From contig NW_019774069.1 in NCBI RefSeq assembly GCF_001039355.2, positions 1,223,301 to 1,287,300 on the forward strand: a stretch of DNA of 64,000 nt. The letters run 5' to 3'. A program made the position numbers and the translations under genes. Position 1 is the first letter of the stretch. Each line of letters begins with the position of its first letter. The notes under the pieces were generated by a model, which saw nothing but the letters and a program-made list of their open reading frames with translations, made no database searches and was not told the DNA's origin. Below are positions 13,108 to 25,792 of the stretch, piece after piece. Source of the DNA: Lingula anatina. Its lineage: Eukaryota; Brachiopoda; Lingulata; Lingulida; Lingulidae.

Positions 13108-14530
13108 TACTTATCCTTTTTCATGTAATGATGCACCATGACGGTAATTCTACCATTTGACAAGGGTTATTCGTAATAGAAAGGCTTCGTAATTATATTT
13201 CTGTACTTGTAACTCTTACGATTGGTACTTAATCGATTTGCACGTCTCTTATAGACGCAAGATGAGAACAGAACAGTGCTACATGTTTCGTAATGTGCCG
13301 GGTAGTGGTATTAGCCTATACTACTTGTTGTTAATAATGGGAGAAACAGACTCCGGCAACAAATGCAAAAAGGTTACAAGTTTGAAGAAGTAATTACGCC
13401 CTAACTATTTTTATCACTATACATTTTAAGCGCTTATTTTGTTCGCACCACGGATTCAAAATGCATCTGTAGGTGTAAAACAAACCTGCGTTTGTCCTCC
13501 ATAAGTCCACGTCCCTATATTGAATTATATCAACAGCAAAGATAGCTGGCAAGCGACCCATTATTATCGTTCTTCTCATATGATCTAGTACTTAGTATCT
13601 AATTAATAGTCCTTAAAAACGTTAACACAGGTGACTTGAGCTTTTATTTAAAAAATCGCATCCTTTGCTTCAGTTGGATATTTTTACGCATGTTCTTTAT
13701 TCAACTCTAAAATCAGTTACCTAACCTGTCTTGTAAAAATACTATTGTAACGGTCTCTAGCGTCAGCTCCCTAAACTACTACTGCTGTGCAAGTACCAGT
13801 ATGTTGCCACAAGTTTTATTGAATCAACACAAAGAAACAATCATAATTTCAAGTGATAAGGACGACTTTCTTTTCAGTCAGGTGAGGGATGAATTGTAGA
13901 GAAAATCAGAGGAAGCCATCGGGGACATTTAATATGGCTATTTTCAAAGTTTGTCATTATCACCAAGTTTGAAACCACTCGTTCAAACCTGTAGGGATAG
14001 GTCCCTACTACGTCGATGCTACGCAGGTGATAAACATCCAGAGTAGAGAATTATATGCATGTGAAAAAAAACATCAATCAGCCAGGAAAATCAGCCAGCA
14101 AAGGACACGGCACCTGTTGGAATTTTAAAGATTTAGAACATAAAAGCAGATGTATTTGACATTTTTAGTTTCATTTGAACTTGCAACTTAACACCGGTGA
14201 CAATAATTAGAAATGAAATTTGAGGTACCCATACGATCGAAAGTATGCGCCAAGTACGGTAGGACGTCGACAAGAACATAAAGTACAGAAAAGTAAGTAA
14301 GTAAACATTATTTCTGTTCAGTTAACTTCTTCTATACAACATCTCGATCCCTGGTCGAATACAAAAGTTCAATTGTTGTGTTTGATACTTTGTATCAGAC
14401 GCTACAACTTACGTGACAACGCAAAGTATGGCGGGAAAATAGCGAAAAATGAAAAAAAAAAATCACGTACTTTCGGCTTTCGTTGATTTTTAGAAGGTGT
14501 CGATTTCTTGTTGAAGGGCGAGTTTAGATC

Positions 14531-14824
14531 AAGCCCCCGTTTCACAAAAAAACTTAAGTCGGTTTCCCTGACTTAGGGCTTGGTTACCAACGTAATTAAG
14601 TCGTTACGTCACTAAGTTCCGTTTCACAAAGAATCTAAAAGGTCGCTTACGTCGTTTTTTTCTTAGCTGTAAGTCGACGATGCCAAGCCTCCTCGGGAGG
14701 AGACTTAAGTCGGCAAGCTCAACTAAAACTCGGTAAATGAGAGCATAAACAACAAAAATTTGGAAACAACATACCTCCTTTAAGATATTGTGTTATAATA
14801 TCCTTGAATAGCACTGGCATTTAT
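14531..14824. mobile_element. Insertion-like sequence unique to copy 1, ending at the N
   Basis: Copy 1 departs from copy 2 exactly at 14531 and runs into this 294-bp stretch up to the N. It contains repeated motifs such as GTTTCACAAA (twice) and ACTTAAGTC (twice), typical of a small repetitive element. If the two copies are haplotypes, this is a truncated allele-specific insertion. Confidence 0.45.
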
Positions 14825-14825
14825 N
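14825..14825. other. Single ambiguous base at an assembly junction
   Basis: The only N in the window. The second copy of the 3.3-kb segment begins at the next base, so this most likely marks a contig join. Confidence 0.9.
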
Positions 14826-14842
14826 TGGTTCTATCATTGCAG

Positions 14843-15027
14843 GCCACAACACGCCGGATGACGCGCTGGGGTTTATTAAGGACGAATTTTACAGACGTGC
14901 CCCACCTGGAAAAAGCCTCTATACGCACGTTTCGTGTGCGATAAATGTTGATTTGATGAAAACAATCATTGAAAATGTGTTGCAGATTCTGGTAGATATC
15001 AACTTGCGTCGTACTGGATTAATGTAA
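14843..15027 (+). pseudogene. Duplicate of the last G-alpha exon
   Basis: Identical to 11248-11432 over all 185 bp, including the acceptor and stop codon. It encodes the C-terminal 60 residues with the SCAI and TGLM motifs. None of the other six exons is duplicated, so it is not a second gene. It is either an assembly artefact or an alternative terminal exon that would give the same protein. Confidence 0.85.
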
Positions 15028-15063
15028 TATCATGCCTTAGAAGTTCTGCCGAACGTCTGCCAC

Positions 15064-15137
<74 letters not shown>
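15064..15137. repeat. (AT)n microsatellite in copy 2
   Basis: A long AT dinucleotide run. The matching place in copy 1 (about 11470-11495) is much shorter and interrupted, so this is the main length difference between the copies. Confidence 0.9.
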
Positions 15138-15138
<1 letters not shown>

Positions 15139-16514
15139 TGGTACAAGCGACCCCTTTGTTTTTATCTCTTAATTACTTTTAAACAGAAACATACAGACAC
15201 ACGAACGCACGCACAGTATTAAATACTCTCACAGCTGACCACAAAAATGAACATCAAGCAAACATGTTAATTAAAAAACTTTTGCGGCAGAGGTCTTCAT
15301 GATTTGATTATAAAATGTGAATACGTAAATTATTTTGATATTTTACATTCGCGCAAAGTATTGTAATTTACTTACAAAACGATATTCAAGGGTTTGCTTC
15401 GATGGACGAGAGTTTGAATGGACTATTAAAAAGGCTGTATAGATTGTGTTTATTTATTTATTTTTAAATTTTTGTTTATCTGCTATATATTTGTTGTTTA
15501 GTATTGTTAATTTTCGGTCCTCATAACTCTGCATGCGTAGGATGCTGCTTGATGTGGTATAACTGGATGAGGATTAGAATTATATTCCATATACATGTGT
15601 ATATAGCCCTTGGAAGTTACAGAGGGGCGGTTAGAATATTAATTATCTTCGATTATGTAAAAATCATGTAAAAAATTGTTAGTTACAAAAATGTACATAC
15701 CTATAAAACTAGGGATACATATATAATGGTTCATTCATTTAAGAAACGATCATAAACTGTAAATTTACACTTATTGTAAAGTTGATGCACGCTTTTGTGT
15801 GGTGACAGTGTTCAGGAAGACCGCGATAAAGTGGAATGTTTCTGTGAAGGACAAACTGTACAAGGGCGTTTTCTATATAATAATTATGATCAGCGGAACG
15901 CTATTTTGTTTGAACTTGCTTTGCTCATGTATACTATAGTATATCAAGATTGCAGTCGTGTAAACAAAGTCATATGCTTCAAACATATATATATATGTAC
16001 CTGGGTTAGAGCCTTGCAGCATACGCAGGATAAATCGAAGCGTGCAATAAAATCATCTTTGATGTCCACACACATTTATCTGTTGTGAGTGAGTCTTACA
16101 TGTACATCTTAGCCATAACAAAACTCTTGGCTTCGTTTGTAAACACGCTGTGTCTTTTTGCATGAAACTGAATATTTCGTCTTTTGTTTAGCACATCAGA
16201 TATGTTTATGTCATACTGTAGGCCTAAGGACGAAGAGATACAAAAAAGAATTACTGCTTCGCTTCATGTTGCAATATGTTGCTCAAGGAACGTGTGTGTT
16301 TGTTGAAATTTTATAGTGCTCAGCACTATATTACCCATCTGCAGTTACATTTGTGTAAAATAATATTATAGAGCCGGTAAATCAATAAACGTAGGCCTAC
16401 TCACTTTATCTTCCGAACGAAAACGAGAATATGTTAAGTTAATTAATTCATAAGTTCATGAAAAGTGCAGACACTCATTAATAGGCCTATATTTGTTATG
16501 TATCAATTTAAATA

Positions 16515-16741
16515 GGGGAGACCACCGGGGCTAGTTGGACCCCGGGGTAGGCCTAAGTTGGCCCCCCATCAATTTATGACAAAGTAACTATGGGGTAAAA
16601 GAATTGATCACATCATTTTGTAAAGTGACCGTGCTAAGAAAGTGAGTCCAAATGAAATGATTTAGCATCTTAAAGTAACTTTATCAAAGAGACTTGATGG
16701 GGGCCAACTTACCCCGGGGTCCAACTAGCCCCGGTCTCCCC
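16515..16741. mobile_element. 227-bp MITE-like element, copy 2
   Basis: Same element as 12881-13107, at the same place in the second copy of the segment, so it was inserted before the copies diverged. It is flanked by TA on both sides. Confidence 0.8.
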
Positions 16742-18202
16742 TACTTATCCTTTTTCATGTAATGATGCACCATGACGGTAATTCTACCATTTGACAAGGG
16801 TTATTCGTAATCGAAAGGTTTCGTAATTATATTTCTGTACTTGTAACTCTTACGATTGGAACTTAATCGATTTGCACGTCTCTTATAGACGCAAGATGAG
16901 AACAGAACAGTGCTACATGTTTCATAATGTGCCGGGTAATGGTATTATACTACTTGTTGTTAATAATGGGAGAAACAGACTCCGGCAACAAATGCAAAAA
17001 GGTTACAAGTTTGAAGAAGTAATTACGCCCTAACTATTTTTATCACTATACATTTTAAGCGCTTATTTTGTTCGCACCACGGATTCAAAATGCATCTGTA
17101 GGTGTAAAACAAACCTGCGTTTGTCCTCCATAAGTCCACGTCCCTATATTGAATTATATCAACAGCAAAGATAGCTGGCAGGCGACCCATTATTATCGTT
17201 CTTCTCATATGATCTAGTACTTAGTATCTAATTAATAGTCCTTAAAAACGTTAACACAGGTGACTTGAGCTTTTATTTAAAAAATCGCATCCTTTGCTTC
17301 AGTTGGATATTTTTACGCATGTTCTTTATTCAACTCTAAAATCAGTTACCTAACCTGTCTTGTAAAAATACTATTGTAACGGTCTCTAGCGTCAGCTCCC
17401 TAAACTACTACTGCTGTGCAAGTACCAGTATGTTGCCACAAGTTTTATTGAATCAACACAAAGAAACAATCATAATTTCAAGTGATAAGGACGACTTTCT
17501 TTTCAGTCAGGTGAGGGATGAATTGTAGAGAAAATCAGAGGAAGCCATCGGGGACATTTAATATGGCTATTTTCAAAGTTTGTCATTATCACTAAGTTTG
17601 AAACCACTCGTTCAAAAGCCATGTGCATTGTACCTGTAGGGATAGGTCCCTACTACGTCGATGCTACGCAGGTGATAAACATCCAGAGTAGAGAATTATA
17701 TGCATGTGAAAAAAAACATCAATCAGCCAGGAAAGCTTCTTGCAAAGGACACGGCACCTGTTGGAATTTTAAAGATTTAGAACATAAAAGCAGATGTATT
17801 TGACATTTTTAGTTTCATTTGAACTTGCAACCTAACACCGGTGACAATAATTAGAAATGAAATTTGAGGTACCCATACGATCGAAAGTATGCGCCAAGTA
17901 CGGTAGGACGTCGACAAGAACATAAAGTACAGAAAAGTAAGTAAGTAAACATTATTTCTGTTCAGTTAACTTCTTCTATACAACATCTCGATCCCCGGTC
18001 GTATACAAAAGTTCAATTGTTGTGTTTGATACTTTGTATCAGACGCTACAACTTACGTGACAACGCAAAGTATGGCGGGAAAATAGCGAAAAATGAAAAA
18101 AAAAATCACGTACTTTCGGCTTTCGTTGATTTTTAGAAGGTGTCGATTTCTTGTTGAAGGGCGAGTTTAGATCTAGTCTACGGATATCCACAGACGGAAT
18201 TC

Positions 18203-18335
18203 TAAATAAAAGAGTGTATTACACGCACGCGCGCTATGCTAATTGTGATGTAATGTTTGAGTCCAACGCAGCATCATGATAACGTAAATAACGCTGTTTA
18301 CAAAAGTGACGTCAGGGCTTGGTGCCCATGGCAAC
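18203..18335 (+). promoter_or_regulatory. Candidate promoter of the TSR-protein gene (TATA-like, CRE, X-box-like)
   Basis: A TATA-like TAAATAAA lies at 18203-18210, a perfect palindromic CRE (TGACGTCA) at 18307-18314, and GTGCCCATGGCAAC at 18322-18335, which differs at one position from the RFX X-box consensus. All lie within 175 bp upstream of the start codon. The CRE and X-box are 7 bp apart. This is motif matching only, and the transcription start is not visible. Confidence 0.35.
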
Positions 18336-18374
18336 GAGATTCTGCTGTATCCACAAAATTGAAAAAAAAAGGAC

Positions 18375-20103
18375 ATGTTGGGTTTTCCTTTGACCTTCAC
18401 GTTGCTGTTTTCCGTTGTCATCCGTCCAATAAGCAGCTCAAATACGGCTACTTGCAAACCACACACTGTCAAGGAAGGAAATGGCGGTTATTTCAGAGAC
18501 TTTGAAAATATTTCGCTCGTTGGAGTATTCACGAAAAATACCCGAGTTGAGGTAGAACGTTTTTAGTTTGAAATTTAAACCCACTTAGTTTATTTGATTA
18601 ATCGGATGATATGATATAAAACTTTGGTTGAGAAAGAGGTGTAAAGTAAATTTCCTGCCAACAGTAGATGAGCATTTAGGGCCTATTAGCCATATTAAGT
18701 TACCTTAACCCTCTCGTCCGTCTAATATGCAAATATCTTTCCAGATTGTCCTGAAAGATATACAAGGACATATACCACCTGTATTTTATCAACTTGCTGA
18801 GAAATGTGGTTTCCTTCCTCCTTCTACGCTCAAAGGCACACTATGTACATTTTGTAAACAAAAACCAATCAAACGGTTACGTGCAGGCAGTGGCAATTGT
18901 GATTCACAAAATGCAGAGGTAACAGTGAAGCTTGTTATATCTGGAACAATTGGTGTATCTCAGAAAATTTCATTTAGTGAAGTGAAAGATGTAACGATTC
19001 GCTATCCAGAAGGACAGCAGTCCCCGATACGAGTAAAGTTCCCTATAGGCTGCAGATTCGGCTGGGGACCCAAGTCAAGCGGAAAAGCATTCACATCTCT
19101 AATGCTTAGAAATGATCTGCAAAGATCTGCAAAGAGAACCCGAGATAGAATTCTGAAGACATATGGATATTCGGCCATACCCATGCATAGCTTAATGTGT
19201 CCAAGCAATTCAAACCCGACTGGTTTTGGGAAAATCCCTTTCAAATGCTATTGGAGATCTCACTGCGTTACTTTGATGAGACGGCAGCCGGAGGTACCTC
19301 CTGATCACACACGGATCACCAGGGTAGGCGACGGACAAGGATTTGGAATATCTTTCTACATGTATTCTGTCAGCCCGCATTTTAATACATACGCGGGGAA
19401 TAAGAAGCCGCATGAAGAATGGATGAAAAAGTTCTCTAGTCAGTCCGATGGCAAGCCTCTTAAAATGAAAATGGTCGTTCTCTCACCCCATGGCAAAACA
19501 ATATTCGAAAAAATGCAAACTATCAACTTCCTTAAATTTAAGCAACGCCAGCCCGTTACATTGAACTGGGGTAGAGTTGTAAAAAATAAGCGGGACGGAG
19601 GGAATTACTTCTTCATGTCTTACCTACTTGCCTTTGGCCAAGCACGTCCAATTATTAATTGTGCGGATTTCTTTCGGTTAGAACGGAATGTAGATGGAGG
19701 TTGGTCTGCTTGGAGTCGGTGGACACAAAGGAACGAGGACCAAATCGTCCGTACTAGAAGTTGCTCCAAACCAGCTCCCAGCGGAATGGGGAGATACTGC
19801 CTTGGGAAACATGAAAAAACACGGAGACAAATAAAAAAAACAGAAAATGAGATGCCCGACAAAACTGGGTCCAAACCATTTTTATCTGACTTGCAAAATC
19901 GCGGTCCTAGCAATTCCAGAAGCCCAAATGGTCACATTGGCGAATCAGGACCAAGCAGTTCAAATGGTCATTCTGGCAAGTCAAATGCCTACGACTTCGC
20001 ATTTGTGAGACCTCTGAACAATGGAAATCATAATCGCCAGTCTTGTAACATTCATTTAATCTTGCCCATATTGGTGTTTTTAATACATAATGTGCATGCT
20101 TAA
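18375..20103 (+). CDS. Secreted or GPI-anchored protein with a degenerate thrombospondin type-1 repeat
   Basis: Two exons, 18375-18551 and 18745-20103, joined in phase 0, give 511 aa. Residues 1-22 form a signal peptide (hydrophobic core, then SSS). Residues 25-370 are a cysteine-containing extracellular region that I do not recognise. Residues 377-411 match a thrombospondin type-1 repeat: GWSAWSRW carries the WxxWxxW tryptophans (379, 382, 385), followed by RTRSC and a second cysteine (399, 411). The usual CSxTCG cysteines after the tryptophan ladder are absent. A Ser/Asn/Gly-rich stalk with a repeated SNGH-like unit follows. The last 20 or so residues are hydrophobic with no basic tail, as in GPI-attachment signals. 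It is probably a cell-surface or matrix protein; no partner can be named. The splice donor GAG-GTAGAA is weak, but the upstream exon supplies the only signal peptide. Confidence 0.82.
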
Positions 20104-23100
20104 GTAGGATGAACATCATAAATTGTCACGGATTTCAGAAGACTTATTTGTTTTTGATATACTTTTACTTCAAATGTTTTGATAAAGTATAAGTCACCGT
20201 AACTATCTTGAACTAAAAATAAGAAGCTCTCTTCATAAAAGACGGATTTTACAAGTACTACTCCCCTTTTTTTATATTGCCTAGGTGGATTCCAAGGAGT
20301 ATATTGTGATATGACTGTTCTGCCCCCTCCCCCCCCCCTTTTTTTTTTTTTTTAGAAAAATTGATTATTTAAAAAACCTCTCCGTCAGCAAATGTGTATA
20401 GTTTTACATCGAAATGTATCTAAATAAGAATAGCCTAATATTTTGAATTAGAAGTCATTTGGCTAATAAAAGAACGTATTGTTATAGAAAGACTTTATGA
20501 AGACTGCTCACTACGTGAACAACGATGTCATTGAGTCATTCTAAAAAATTCTCCATGTATTGATTTTATTCCGCCGTGTAACTAACAACGTTGTTATAGT
20601 GACGTTAAATCTCGCGAGGGAATGGTTGTGCATGTAATAATATTTTATGTAACCATTATGCCTAACAATTAGATAGCGGCGCTCATCCAAAGTTGCAATC
20701 CGAATGAAACAGAAACGTGTCATTGTTTTGTCTATTGATTTACATCGTTGGTGTAAAGGAATTTCTCTTAACTATAATAAGGGAAGAAATAGCAAAAATT
20801 GTCCTTTTTCTGAAAGCTCAGAGTCATAACCGATCCTAGAAACTATTATAATAATGATACTCACAGGACATTAGTGCGGTGCCCACGTCTTTTTACGTGT
20901 CATCTTAACTGATTCTCGCTCAATTGATAAAATATTGATTGTGATCTATGTCTCTTTGGGGACTAACAAGATGTATATAATTGCGCACAATGCCATTTGT
21001 TAAATCATGCTCTTTACATATTTGAGTTTATTGAGTGTACACCATTATTTGGTTTTGCCTGGTTTCTCCAAGTGTCGAGTACATGTTGATTTAACGAAAC
21101 CCTTTGTTTCCTCCATCCCAGTATACCACAAATTTTCATCGTCCCATTCGCAACAAGAAAGAAGGCAACAAAGAATATCCGTTGTTCGAGATATGGCCAA
21201 ACAAGGCCGCTTTTATTTTATAACCCCAGTATCCTAATCATTTAAAACCCATTTCTCGTGGACTTAATTGCCACTCCCTTTCTGTATGCAGGATATCAGC
21301 GCTGTTCACGCAGCTATGACACCTTGAAATCAAAGATACAAATACTGCAGATGTGGGAATGTAACCATGTCAAGTGATCATGTACCGTAACCAGTAGGCT
21401 CTCTCTAGATAATCTGAGACCTGCCTGCTTCTGCATGCAGCTGCCAGATACGACTCATCTTCTGCGCCCTAAACACTCACAAAAGTGTTATTACCAATAT
21501 ACACCAAATCCCTACATCCTCATCATTAGTCATATTACGACAAAAATATGGTATTTTGTACCCAGGTTAATTTTTTATTATTGCTTCCTGGTGAATGACA
21601 ACCTGAGAGGGAAGAGGCAATGCAGTATAGATTTTTTCTCATGAATAATCGTTTTTTAATTTGCTTCTTCATACCTGCGGTATCACAGTGGGTGCGTTTC
21701 TAGAAGATTAACGAATTTTCTTATCCATCGTTCAGGTAAATGTTACGATAAATAGTTACATTTAGCGATAGAAGGCCACCTAAATTTGTTGTAGGCTAAG
21801 AGAACAAGATGCAAACCAGAGCAGGTGCACGAATACTAACACCCTGCGGACACAGCTTATTTTGGTTCAGTTCCCTATACCAAGTGGCGGTTTGGTAAAC
21901 CATCTCTTTAAAAAGAAAGGTTGGGTGATATTTTGTCCTCAATATTGTGAATGAGATATCTGAATTCATGTTTGAAAAAATTTGAATAAACATAAAACAA
22001 TAAATGTATCTTAAGCATTAATATGTAAATATTGACCTATTATTCCGCGAAAGCATTTGAAATTCCAATCTGAAGCGCGGAATTTGGCAGCCTGTGGTAA
22101 TCACTTTGCAAAACAAGTTCAATGTAAATAAAACAACAGCAACACCCCTAGATTTATGAATAAGACATGCTGTGCCAACATGCGCCAATGTCTGCTTTTG
22201 CGTTATGTACCTTACATAAAAATCAAATTTAGGAATTGACCGTGACTATAGTTATAAGGGTGAACAGTATAGATGATGCATTACCACGTGACTTTGTATC
22301 TCTTGAGGTAATAGAGCGTTAACCTCGTTTACTTCAGTGCAAATGCGCGTTTTTTTAACGTAATTATTACGAAATGGGTACATTAAAAAAAGACCACTAA
22401 GACACGTATGTGTCACAAAACTTTAAGGTAATATACTGTATACATAAAATGGAGTCTACAAAGGGGACAAGACGAAACATATGTCACGTATAAGAACAAA
22501 ATGGAAAAAAATACCTTGTTCGTACCCACGGTGTAATCCAGATTGGTATATGCTGTATGTTCAGAAAGGCTTTGCAGAAACGACGTGCGTGAGCGGTTTG
22601 AAAAACAATCAATTATATAGCAAATGTGTAATTGATATGAAAAACGCTACACCCGTATTTCTCTAGTGTAAATCTAAACAAGTAATGGCATGTCAAAGGG
22701 CATTTTGGACACCATCTAAATTCTTCATCTCAAAATATTGCAAAGGTGGCCTAAAATGACGTTGTTTACATGCGGTTCTCCTGTCTTGACGAGCCCAGGT
22801 GAAAGTAACATACCAACACACCGTAGTTCGCAAGTCGGTAGATAGTAGAACTCTCAGGGTTAATAACCATATCATTCATGGCACTAAAATTGCAACATAC
22901 CATCTGCCTTATGCCAGAATGATGTGCAGGCTTTTCTTAGGACGAGGTGAATACATGTTGGCTTGAGTAAGTATATAAATGAAGTACATTGCACAGAAAC
23001 AGGAATATACGAAAAGAAATTTGGAGCTGAACAGTGAAAAGTTTGATTGTAACACATTTCTTTTTAAGATTGCATTTTAGCCGCAATTTTTATCTGTGCT

Positions 23101-23265
23101 TTCCAGATGAAAAACTTATAGCACATATAATACGTACGAATGGTTTGGCTAGGGCGCGTTGATAGCGGACATCAATGTACTAGTTGAAGCACATCTTTGA
23201 TCTTAAGGCTCTATGTAGAGGTTGTCGCTGTTAGGAATTCAGGTTTCTACGATACAGCAAAGACC
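20104..23265. other. Intergenic region, TSR-protein gene to first K2P gene
   Basis: It holds a poly-C/poly-T run near 20325-20354 and a candidate poly(A) signal AATAAA at 20465-20470 for the upstream gene. No exon is supported. The 5' UTR and promoter of the first K2P channel should lie toward the right end; no TATA box is evident. Confidence 0.6.
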
Positions 23266-25753
23266 ATGGCACCACCGACTGTATTTAACCGTTTCCCTTC
23301 AAGAGTTCGACGGTGGGGAAAGTTACCAACACGGTTCTGGACAGGCTTAAAAAATGTGGGACAAAAAATTTATAAGATTGTGTCATCACACGCCGGTTTG
23401 GTTATCATATTGTTAGTGTACTCATTCCTTGGGGCTGCCATCTTTCATGCCATTGAAGGAGCGGAGGAAGATAGAAAAGAACTTGAAGGAAAAACCGATG
23501 GCCCATCTGTGGAGGAAATTAAAAGCACTTTCACCAAAAAGATTTGGAACAAAACTACCTTTGATGTGCACAATGCTACATCCTGGAGTCGGATGATGCA
23601 AGTTGAGTTAAATGCCTTGCAGTCCGACTTGTATGCAGCGTTTGAGAGAGGTGTAAAGACGAACTCTAGCCAAAAAACATGGAATTATTGGAATGCTCTT
23701 TTATACTGTGGAACGCTGTACACTACCATTGGTAAGTACCTGTAATATCCATATATAATGTAGTAACAAATGAAGGTACAGTAGGTACACTTTAGATAAT
23801 AATTCACCGATATATGATTGCGCCAGTTGCTATTGCCCCTATATTTACATGATATTGATATAACTGCCGATATTAATTATCCCCAACGGGAGAATAACCT
23901 CGTGGAGTTAGAGGCCCACCAAAATCAAAGTTTTATAAAGTTCCTTTTATCGAAAAATTAATCAATATACATAAAGAGAAAACGTGGGACTAATAGCTAT
24001 ATGTGTTCCTTAAATGTTTTGTAATGCTATGTCCTGATTTCACTTGGATAATGACGGTATTTGGATCAAAACGGGTTTTAATTTGTAACAAAAACAATGA
24101 CTTTACTCTGTTCTCTTCAAAAACAGATTGAATGAGAAAAAGCAGACGCAAACATTTCCAATACATATATAATATAAGCATTTTAGTCTGGCAGGTCTGT
24201 TATCACACTGGCTGTCGAAGCTATGCAGGATGATATATATGAGCAATCAATGCCCGTTAATTTCTTCTGTATTGAGGAGATATTTATAGCATTGTGTGCA
24301 GTTTTTGAAATAATACAAGTTCGGATTTCTTGAAGACGAAAAACCTTAGAGACTTATACATGTATTATCTGGGAACTCTATCTCAAATCTTCTTTCTTTT
24401 TGTAAGATAGACCTGCGCTTATATACGAAAGACAGTGGTATAGTATTTTCCACAGAGTGAAATAGAGTGTAATGTGTGTAGTGTTCATTTGGTATATGCC
24501 AAGTGAAGAAATAAAAAATGCATATAAGTTGTGTCAGATATATGTTCTTATACATAATTTTACATAGGATATCTCTGGGTATGATCATCGGATAGTTGAC
24601 GGTACGTTTGTTATATGATGTTATGAAGATGGCAGTTTTTTTCTATATCGTATTTTTCACGTCGAAATTTATATGAACTGTCCTCATATAACTTAGATCT
24701 ACAAATGCCTTGAAAGTTGTGCGGGATCAAGTCTTGTGTAGATATATAAACACATACACGCGCGTGCACAGCAACTGCATATAACGTTATGATCATCAGT
24801 CATAAACTGGACTTTATAGTGTTTCATCCACCGATCAACATATGTAAACAATCTACCGTATATTTATCTAACCAGGGATCAGAGCGTATTTTCCCTCTGC
24901 GCCCTACTGGGTGATCTATAATCAGTATATGTATAATTAAGAAACAAACAGAGCCCACGTAATAGTTTGGCTTGTGACGTGAAAGCAAACTGTGATGCTT
25001 ATTTGAAGAATCAATGCCTGATTTTAGAAGCCAGAAGTTAGGTTTTCTTTTCTATTACATTTTTATTATTTTATTTGTTTAACATTCCCATGATAGAATT
25101 TACACACGGGCTTCATCATTAAAAAAACGACACAGAAAATAATTTGAATAAGTGAAGTTAACATTAAGCACAGAGTGAAGGGAAAACATCAACAATGCGA
25201 TCAAAAACTGCAGTTTTCTGAGTCACTTTCATCCTTACTCTACCTTTACCGTTTCACATTTTAAGACATGCGTCACTGATGTAACTATTTCCACCCCATC
25301 CTCAGTTGCGCGAATTGATATCGTAGTGAAAGTGCAAAACAATCTACCTTGTCTCACCCGACATGTTTATCAAGAGGTACATGTAGTTACTGGGTGGGCA
25401 CTTGCTATCATATCTGCCAAACAATGCCTAATTAGAGATAAAAAAAGGACAAAACACTTCCCTAGGAGTCAGAGGCCTTATCAGCAAAGAAAATAAATAA
25501 TTTAAAAAAACAATTAGTAATGTTCAAGACAAGTCTCTATAACCAAGTCTATGAAATACAAGCCGTTTTAAAATGAAAAAAAAATTGATTTATTTCCTCA
25601 CGGGATCTAAAAATACTTCAAAGGAAAAGAAATTGCTACTTGAACACCTTCCCTCTCTGTACCTAGACCACACTAAGTGTACCGTGCTTTATCACTGTTA
25701 TTTATATCCAACATAATTTGTTTAAAGATAGACTTTTTGCCTCAGGGTTATGA

Positions 25754-25792
<39 letters not shown>

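Larger units (their letters stand above)
11231..14530. repeat. 3.3-kb duplicated segment, copy 1
   Basis: This segment recurs at 14826-18173. It holds the last G-alpha exon with its acceptor, the likely 3'UTR, a 227-bp MITE-like element and non-coding DNA. The two copies differ by scattered substitutions and short indels, for example extra bases near 13990 and 12580 in copy 2. The 185-bp coding exon itself is identical in both. Confidence 0.95.
14826..18173. repeat. 3.3-kb duplicated segment, copy 2
   Basis: Second copy of 11231-14530, slightly longer (3348 bp), mainly because of an expanded AT run at about 15064-15137 and short insertions. It runs directly into the unique sequence upstream of the thrombospondin-repeat gene. 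Low divergence and no decay of the coding exon fit an alternative haplotype or a very recent duplication. Confidence 0.95.

Noticed and set aside
14843-15027. A second G-alpha gene starting after 14.8 kb
   Set aside because: Only the terminal exon is present, identical to the first, at an assembly junction. No other exon follows.
13394-17208. Identical 61-codon minus-strand frames in both duplicated segments
   Set aside because: Their conservation only reflects the duplicated DNA. There is no start context, domain or splice support.
18257-18505. Alternative 82-codon frame overlapping exon 1 of the TSR gene
   Set aside because: It gives no signal peptide and does not join the next exon in frame, while the frame from 18375 does both.
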